DNA of 30,203 bases, taken from Clostridia bacterium (GTDB lineage: Bacteria > Bacillota > Clostridia > Oscillospirales > QAMX01). The stretch spans positions 1 to 30,203 of the forward strand of contig JAFYLV010000077.1 in assembly GCA_017556885.1 (NCBI GenBank). The letters run 5' to 3'. Below, piece after piece: positions 25,411 through 30,203 of the stretch (position 1 is the first letter of the stretch; each line of letters starts with the position of its first letter). A program made the position numbers and the translations under genes. The notes beneath the pieces are model-generated. The model saw only the letters and a program-made list of their open reading frames with translations. It was not told the DNA's origin and did no database searches.

Positions 25411-26331
25411 ATGAAACCTGCACTTGTCATTATGGCCGCCGGTATGGGCAGCCGCTACGGCGGTATGAAGCAGATCGACCCCGTGGACGATCAGGGCCAT
25501 ATCATTATCGATTATTCCGTTTACGACGCCTACCGCGCGGGCTTCCGCAAGGTCGTTTTTATCATTAAAGAGCAGAACCGCGCCGATTTTGAAGAGACCA
25601 TCGGCCGCCGCATCGGGGATAAGATGCAGGTGGAATACGTATATCAGAAGCTGGAGGATCTTCCCGAAGGCTTCTCCGTGCCCGAAGGCCGTGTGAAGCC
25701 CTGGGGCACTGCCCACGCCATCCTCTCTGCCCGCAATGCGGTGAAGGAGCCCTTTGCCGTCATCAATGCCGACGACTATTACGGCATCAACGGCTTCCGC
25801 GAGATCTACAACTATCTGGAGTCGGCGCAGGACGATGATAAGTACCGCTACTGCATGGTTGGCTACAGACTTTTCAACACCCTGACGGAGAATGGCTCCG
25901 TCGGCCGCGGCGTGTGCGAGGTCTCCCCCGCGGGCGAGCTGATCTCCGTCACCGAACGCACCAAGATCTACAAGCGCGGCGAGGGTGCCGCCTATACCGA
26001 GGATGACGGCGCCACCTTTGTGGAGGTCTCCCCCGATGCCATCGTGTCCATGAACATGTGGGGCTTCACGCCTTCCCTGCTGCCGGAGCTCAGCGCCCGC
26101 TTTGCGGACACTCTGCGCAAGGGACTTGCGGAAAATCCCCTGAAGTGCGAATATTTCCTGCCCTCTGCCGTCAGCGCACTGCTTGCGGAGGATAAAGCTA
26201 CCGTCCGGGTGCTTTCTTCCCCCGACCGCTGGTACGGTGTGACCTATAAAGAGGATAAACCCACCGTTGTCGCCGCCCTGAAGAGCCTGCGCGATGCCGG
26301 GCTCTATCCCGAAAAACTGCTGGAGGACTGA
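25411..26331 (+). CDS. Sugar-1-phosphate nucleotidyltransferase family protein
   Basis: This 306-residue cytoplasmic protein has the nucleotidyltransferase (GT-A like) fold. The nucleotide-binding signature is near the N-terminus, LVIMAAGMGSRYGGMKQIDPV (residues about 5–25, a variant of GxGxRxxPxTK with GSRYGG). The metal/sugar site NADDYYGINGF lies around residue 115. Such enzymes join a sugar 1-phosphate and an NTP to make an NDP-sugar. This subgroup is often beside a NahK-like kinase, as here, which suggests hexosamine 1-phosphate as substrate; that is inference. The start has GAGGTG 8 bases upstream. The kinase gene begins 4 bases after its stop. It opens a new transcription unit after comF. 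Confidence 0.88.
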   Translation: MKPALVIMAAGMGSRYGGMKQIDPVDDQGHIIIDYSVYDAYRAGFRKVVFIIKEQNRADFEETIGRRIGDKMQVEYVYQKLEDLPEGFSVPEGRVKPWGTAHAILSARNAVKEPFAVINADDYYGINGFREIYNYLESAQDDDKYRYCMVGYRLFNTLTENGSVGRGVCEVSPAGELISVTERTKIYKRGEGAAYTEDDGATFVEVSPDAIVSMNMWGFTPSLLPELSARFADTLRKGLAENPLKCEYFLPSAVSALLAEDKATVRVLSSPDRWYGVTYKEDKPTVVAALKSLRDAGLYPEKLLED

Positions 26332-26335
26332 TATA

Positions 26336-27445
26336 ATGGCTATGGATACCAAGGCATTGATTATGGAAGCTGTCGCCGGTTATACATACCGCGGCGAGTA
26401 TGTGCGCCATGAGCCGCTGGGCAACGGCCACATCAACGATACTTTCCTTGTTGTGTGCAACAACGGTGAGCGCGACTATCTCTATGTTCTGCAGCGCATC
26501 AACACCAAGATCTTCAAAGAGCCGGAAGCCCTGATGAACAATATCATGGGCGTTACCCGCCACATTCGCCAGAAAGTCAAGGCCGAGGGCGGCGATCCCG
26601 AGCGCGAGACCATCAATATCATCACCGCAAAGACCGGTGAGCCTTACTTCAAGGATTCCGACGGCCACTACTGGAAGAGCTATGTCTACATTGACGATGT
26701 GACCTGCTACGACATGGTGGAAAAGGCGGAGCATTTCTATCAGTGCGGCCGTGCCTTCGGAAAGTTCCAGGGTCAGCTTGCGGATTATCCTGCGGAGACA
26801 TTGGTGGAAACCATTCCCGATTTCCACAACACTCCCAAGCGCTACGAGACCTTTGAGAAGGCCGTGGCCGAGGATATCTGCGGCCGCGCGGCCAGCGTTG
26901 CGGCGGAGATCGAGTTTGTCCGCGCCCGGGCGGAATTCATGCACACCCTCACCGACCTGCAGGCAAAGGGCGAGCTGCCCCTGCGCGTCACCCATAACGA
27001 TACCAAGCTCAACAACGCTCTCGTTGACAATGCCACCGGCAATGCCATCTGCATTATCGACCTTGACACCGTCATGCCGGGTCTCTCCGTCAACGATTTC
27101 GGCGATTCCATCCGCTTCGGTGCTACCACCGGTGCCGAGGATGAGCCCGATCTTTCCAAGGTCAACCTTGACCTCGGCCTGTACGAGGCCTACACCAAGG
27201 GCTTTTTGGAGGGCTGCGCCGGCCGCCTCTGCGAAAAGGAGCTGTGGGCGCTGCCCGTGGGCGCGAAGATGATGACGCTGGAATGCGGTATGCGCTTCCT
27301 GACGGACTACCTGCAGGGCGATACCTACTTCCGTACCCACCGCGAGGGTCACAATCTCGACCGCTGCCGCACCCAGTTCAAGCTGGTTGCCGATATGGAA
27401 AAGGCATGGGACGAGATGTACGCGATTATCGAGAAAAATAAGTAA
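26336..27445 (+). CDS. N-acetylhexosamine 1-kinase-like / aminoglycoside phosphotransferase-family kinase
   Basis: This is a 369-residue APH-fold small-molecule kinase. The start at 26336 has GGAGG 9 bases upstream, within the end of the previous gene. The nucleotide loop is LGNGHINDTF (28–37); the catalytic loop is VTHNDTKLNNALV with Asp222, and the metal-binding IDLDTVMPG has Asp242 and Asp244. The overall pattern (YVLQRINTKIFKEPEALMNNI, DSIRFGA) matches the NahK group that phosphorylates N-acetylhexosamines at C1 in Bifidobacterium. Pairing with a nucleotidyltransferase implies a two-step salvage of a free sugar to its NDP form. The exact sugar is unknown. A strong terminator follows 7 bases after the stop. 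Confidence 0.86.
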   Translation: MAMDTKALIMEAVAGYTYRGEYVRHEPLGNGHINDTFLVVCNNGERDYLYVLQRINTKIFKEPEALMNNIMGVTRHIRQKVKAEGGDPERETINIITAKTGEPYFKDSDGHYWKSYVYIDDVTCYDMVEKAEHFYQCGRAFGKFQGQLADYPAETLVETIPDFHNTPKRYETFEKAVAEDICGRAASVAAEIEFVRARAEFMHTLTDLQAKGELPLRVTHNDTKLNNALVDNATGNAICIIDLDTVMPGLSVNDFGDSIRFGATTGAEDEPDLSKVNLDLGLYEAYTKGFLEGCAGRLCEKELWALPVGAKMMTLECGMRFLTDYLQGDTYFRTHREGHNLDRCRTQFKLVADMEKAWDEMYAIIEKNK

Positions 27446-27452
27446 AAAACTG

Positions 27453-27493
27453 CACGGGCGCTCCGGGCTTATCCCGCGGCGCCCGTGTTTTTT
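27453..27493 (+). terminator. Rho-independent terminator between the kinase and DUF5107 genes
   Basis: A perfect 9-bp stem CACGGGCGC (27453–27461) / GCGCCCGTG (27479–27487) is extended inside by CGGG/CCCG, with a short CTTAT loop, and is followed directly by six T (27488–27493). An A-run precedes it, so it may also work leftwards. It sits only 15 bases before the next start codon. Confidence 0.92.
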
Positions 27494-27508
27494 ATGAGGT
27501 GAAAAGCC

Positions 27509-29482
27509 ATGACTGAACTGAAACTGACCAAGCTTCGTATTCCCGCCGCGGATATCGGCCCGGAAAGCACCCTGCCGGCCATCAACGAGGTGCAGGCAAA
27601 GGCATACAAGCCCACCTTCTACCTCGATGAGGACGACGGCCTCTTCGTCGGCTACGGTGCGCTGCAGTCCGCCTATCCCTACCGCATGCAGGACAACTAC
27701 GGCCGTGAGCTGACCGAGCAGGACGTGGATGCCGCGGTGCTGGAAAACGATCATCTCCGTGCTCTTTTCCTGCCCGGCTGGGGCGGACGCCTCTGGTCCC
27801 TCATCGACAAGGACACCGGCCGCGAGCTGACCTTTGCAAATCCCGTCATCCGTCCCGCAAACCTCGCCATCCGCAACGCCTGGCTCTCCGGCGGCGTGGA
27901 GTGGAACTGCGGCATGGTGGGTCACCATCCCTATACCTGCGATTCCGTGGGCGTCGCAAAGACCGCCCTTTCCGACGGAACCCCCGTTCTGCGTATGTAT
28001 CAGTATGAGCGCATCCGCAATGCCGTCTATCAGATGGATTTCTTCCTGCCGGAGGGCTCGAAGGTGCTCTACGCCCGCATTCGCCTCTATAATCCCAACA
28101 GTGAGACCATTCCCATGTACTGGTGGTCCAATATCGCCGTGCCGGAGGCAAAGGGAAGCCGCGTCATCATGGATGCCCGAGAGACCTACAACAACCGCGA
28201 CGGCATATTGAGCAAAAACAGTGTTCCTGTCTGCGACGGTGTGGATATCACCTACCCTGTGAACAATCCCCATGCCGTGGACTTCTTCTGGAAGATCCCC
28301 GAGGATCGCCGCAAGTACGTCTGCCAGCTGGATAAGGAGGGCTACGGTCTCATCCAGACCTCCACCCGCCGTCTGCAGGGCAGAAAGCTCTTTGTCTGGG
28401 GTCAGGGCCCCGGCGGCGACCGCTGGCAGAAGTTCCTCACCGCCGACGATTCCGATGGGCGTTACGTGGAGATCCAGGCGGGCATCGCCCACACCCAGTA
28501 TGAGTGCCTGCCCATGCCTCCGAAGACCGCCTGGGAGTGGCTGGAGGCCTACGGTGCCATGCAGGCCGACCCCGCAGCTGTCCACGGTGAGTGGGATGGC
28601 GCGGTGGCAGAGGTTTCCGGCAAGCTGGAAGCTCTCGTCGGCGAAGAAGAGATGGAAAAACTGCTGCGCGACACCCGCGAAATGGCCGTCTCCCCTGCCG
28701 AGACCGTTTCCCCCGGTGTTGCCTGGGGCAGCCTTGAGCGCATGCGCCGGGAAAAGGACGGCGAGGATGCCCTTTGTCCGCATCTCGCCTTTGCCGAGCC
28801 CGGCGATGCCTGCGAGCCTTGGCTCAGCCTTCTGACCCGCGGCGAGGTGCCCGAGGTCGGAGCGAGCGAGGCACCCACCTCCTGGATGAGCGGCGAGAAA
28901 TGGATGGAGCGGCTGGAGGCCGCTCCCGAAAGCTGGTATACCCACCTTCTGCGCGGCACCGCAGCTATGGCGGAGCGCGATTTCCGCACCGCCCGGGAGG
29001 AGTGCGCCGCCTCCGAGGCGCTTTGCCCCTCGGCCTACGGCAAGTATCTCAAGGCGCAGCTGGCCCGCATCGACGGTGACATGAAGACCGCCGCCGCGCT
29101 CATCTATGAGGCCGCCCGGGAAAATCCGTCGGATATTTCCATGGTCAAGGAGGCCTTCCGCTACATGACCGCTGCCGGCATGTGGCAGGAAACGGTGGAT
29201 TTCTACCGCGCATTGCCTGCTGAGGCCGCAGAGATCGGCCGCGTCAAGCTCTGCTACTGCAAGGCCGTTCTCGAGACCGGCGATCTGGAGGGTGCCGACC
29301 GCCTGCTCTATGAGTTCCGCACCGTGGTCGTTCCCGATATCCGCGAGGGCGAAAACACCGTTACCGAGCTTTGGTTCGACCTGGAGGAGGCCCGTGCAAA
29401 GCGCGAGGGCAGAGCCTTCGACCGCGCCACTGCGACTCCGCCGGCAGAGCTCGATTTCCGTATGAACGCCGTTAAGGAATAG
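27509..29482 (+). CDS. DUF5107 domain protein with C-terminal TPR-like repeats
   Basis: This 657-residue cytoplasmic protein has no signal peptide. Residues about 40–360 match the DUF5107 pattern (FLPGWGGRLWSLIDKDTGRELTFANPV, GGVEWNCGMVGHHP, MYWWSNIAVPEA, RKLFVWGQGPGGDRWQKFL), a galactose-mutarotase-like beta-sandwich fold thought to bind or act on carbohydrate. The C-terminal part (about 470–620) is alpha-helical with TPR-like spacing (YTHLLRGTAAMAERDFRTAREECAASEALCPS, then AKYLKAQLARIDGDMKTAAALIYEAARENPS-type repeats). The activity is not established. It has GAGGTG 7 bases upstream. It follows the nucleotidyltransferase/kinase pair but lies beyond a strong terminator, so its expression is unclear. 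Confidence 0.82.
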   Translation: MTELKLTKLRIPAADIGPESTLPAINEVQAKAYKPTFYLDEDDGLFVGYGALQSAYPYRMQDNYGRELTEQDVDAAVLENDHLRALFLPGWGGRLWSLIDKDTGRELTFANPVIRPANLAIRNAWLSGGVEWNCGMVGHHPYTCDSVGVAKTALSDGTPVLRMYQYERIRNAVYQMDFFLPEGSKVLYARIRLYNPNSETIPMYWWSNIAVPEAKGSRVIMDARETYNNRDGILSKNSVPVCDGVDITYPVNNPHAVDFFWKIPEDRRKYVCQLDKEGYGLIQTSTRRLQGRKLFVWGQGPGGDRWQKFLTADDSDGRYVEIQAGIAHTQYECLPMPPKTAWEWLEAYGAMQADPAAVHGEWDGAVAEVSGKLEALVGEEEMEKLLRDTREMAVSPAETVSPGVAWGSLERMRREKDGEDALCPHLAFAEPGDACEPWLSLLTRGEVPEVGASEAPTSWMSGEKWMERLEAAPESWYTHLLRGTAAMAERDFRTAREECAASEALCPSAYGKYLKAQLARIDGDMKTAAALIYEAARENPSDISMVKEAFRYMTAAGMWQETVDFYRALPAEAAEIGRVKLCYCKAVLETGDLEGADRLLYEFRTVVVPDIREGENTVTELWFDLEEARAKREGRAFDRATATPPAELDFRMNAVKE

Positions 29483-29518
29483 TTCGGATTATCAAAGAAT
29501 ACGGACAGAAACAATAAA

Positions 29519-29549
29519 AAAGAAGTCCTGAAAGTTTCAGGACTTCTTT
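29519..29549. terminator. Perfect 15-bp hairpin, probable bidirectional terminator
   Basis: The arms 29519–29533 and 29535–29549 are perfect inverted repeats around one G. The core stem is GAAGTCCTGAAA/TTTCAGGACTTC, with A-run on the left and T-run on the right so that either strand reads hairpin plus T tract. It ends the DUF5107 gene, 36 bases after its stop, and starts the low-GC segment. Confidence 0.8.
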
Positions 29550-29606
29550 AATGTGATAGCATCAACTGAACAACTGGATAAACCTGAATATATGGGAGAG
29601 AAAAAT

Positions 29607-30050
29607 TTGATTACATTAAGAAATTTTACCGTTGATGATGCATTAGAATTCCAACAAAAGCAAAGTACAAATATGTCCCTCGATGAAGTTAAATCATTAT
29701 TGACAAAATGGCAAGAAAAAGAGTTTGAAGGCAAATATTTCGAAATGTTTGCTGTTACAAATGATGAAGGAATTGTTGGTATGATATCGTTGTATCAAAA
29801 TTCTGAGAATGTTATTTCCTGCGGTCCCGAAATATTTGAGCGTTATCGCAAACAAGGGATTGGTGGAGAAGCAATGAAACTTGCAATGAAAATAGCAAAA
29901 AACAAAGGATATAAATTAATGTTACAACAAATTCGAGTAAATAACACTGCAAGTATTGCACTGCATAAAAAGTTAGGGTTTGAAACAGATGAATACATCT
30001 ATAAAAACAGACGCAACAATGATGTTCATATTTTTATAAAACTATTGTAA
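29607..30050 (+). CDS. GNAT family N-acetyltransferase, AT-rich (probably acquired)
   Basis: The family moves an acetyl group from acetyl-CoA to an amine; the substrate is unknown. The protein has the acetyl-CoA loop RYRKQGIGGEAM (R/Q-x-x-G-x-G/A pattern) and the C-terminal NNTASIALHKKLGFETDEYIYKN, both typical GNAT features. The start chosen is TTG at 29607, giving MITLRNFTVDDA, because GGGAGAG is 7 bases upstream and the family often begins with 'MITLR'. ATG at 29592 or GTG at 29553 are alternatives (152 or 165 residues). The gene is strikingly AT-rich with A/T-ending codons, unlike the GC-rich neighbours, which suggests horizontal transfer. Confidence 0.85.
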   Translation: MITLRNFTVDDALEFQQKQSTNMSLDEVKSLLTKWQEKEFEGKYFEMFAVTNDEGIVGMISLYQNSENVISCGPEIFERYRKQGIGGEAMKLAMKIAKNKGYKLMLQQIRVNNTASIALHKKLGFETDEYIYKNRRNNDVHIFIKLL

Positions 30051-30082
30051 GACCAGTTCAAGTTTGTCGAACAGATAAAGGG

Positions 30083-30133
30083 CGCACTTCTATACACCAC
30101 ATCGTTTCGGTGTAGTGCGTAATGTGCGTTTTT
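30083..30133 (+). terminator. Terminator-like hairpin after the GNAT gene
   Basis: Outer stem CGCAC (30083–30087) / GTGCG (30124–30128) is followed by five T (30129–30133), and the inner stem is ACACC (30094–30098) / GGTGT (30109–30113). An alternative outer pairing, CGCACT with AGTGCG (30114–30119), uses the same left arm, so two folds compete. Confidence 0.6.
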
Positions 30134-30142
30134 GCACCGCAC

Positions 30143-30203
30143 CAAAGCCTCCCTCTGATGAGGGAGGTGGCAAAAATCTTTGATTTTTGACGGAGGGAGA
30201 GAA
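30143..30203. repeat. Nested-hairpin interspersed repeat (left end, cut by window edge)
   Basis: CCTCCCTC (30148–30155), TGAT, GAGGGAGG (30160–30167) form one 8-bp hairpin. CAAAAATC (30171–30178), TTT, GATTTTTG (30182–30189) form a second. A further GAGGGAG (30193–30199) can pair with the first arm instead. I recall closely similar CCTCCCTC...GAGGGAGGTGGC...GACGGAGGGAG sequences in many copies in gut Oscillospiraceae. Only one copy lies in this window, so the repetitive nature rests on memory and structure. Confidence 0.6.

Noticed and set aside
26336..27445. An aminoglycoside resistance phosphotransferase
   Set aside because: The APH fold is shared by many kinases; the sequence pattern and the adjacent nucleotidyltransferase favour a sugar 1-kinase.
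30143..30203. CRISPR repeat
   Set aside because: There is one unit only, with no spacing array and no cas genes; the structure is that of an interspersed hairpin repeat.

Overview
The window is a GC-rich chromosomal segment that spans the replication origin of a Gram-positive bacterium of the class Clostridia. I infer the Oscillospiraceae/Ruminococcaceae side of the class. The grounds are the gene order rpmH–dnaA–dnaN–recF–remB–gyrB–gyrA, GC-rich codon use, strong AGGAGG ribosome binding sites, and a CCTCCCTC/GAGGGAGG repeat at the right end that I recall from gut Oscillospiraceae. No rRNA, tRNA, CRISPR array or insertion sequence was seen. There is no gene-free stretch longer than 300 bases; the two longest gaps (205 and 238 bases) are the two halves of the putative origin.

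Left arm (1–6536, all minus strand): a tightly packed ribosome/membrane/tRNA-modification operon read away from the origin, in the order rpmH, rnpA, yidD, yidC, jag (khpB), mnmE, mnmG, rsmG (cut by the window edge). Several junctions are 4-base stop/start overlaps. One consensus promoter upstream of rpmH can drive the whole set.

Origin (6537–8299): dnaA is flanked by two spacers that carry DnaA-box-like sites and AT-rich palindromes, the bipartite layout known from Bacillus. Gene orientation switches exactly here, so every gene in the window is on the leading strand.

Right arm (8300–25337, all plus strand): dnaN, recF, remB, gyrB and gyrA, then a housekeeping run: rnhA, a cyclophilin, a small membrane protein, acpS, nnr, a lipoprotein, alr, an aldo/keto reductase, a solute-binding lipoprotein, recD2 and comF. 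The block acpS–nnr–lipoprotein–alr recalls the Bacillus acpS–ydcC–alr block and the Clostridioides gerS–alr2 pair.

Sugar cluster (25338–29482): a clear promoter precedes a sugar-1-phosphate nucleotidyltransferase and an N-acetylhexosamine-1-kinase-like protein. After a strong hairpin terminator comes a DUF5107/TPR protein. The set looks like a hexosamine or galactose salvage module and is the most interesting gene group here.

Right edge (29483–30203): an AT-rich GNAT acetyltransferase of foreign composition sits between a 15-bp perfect hairpin and a second terminator. It is followed by the start of a nested-hairpin interspersed repeat that runs off the window.

Most of the window is well-known core biology. 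The candidates for something less described are the kinase/nucleotidyltransferase/DUF5107 module with its internal terminator, the lipoprotein before alr, and the terminal repeat with its AT-rich neighbour.
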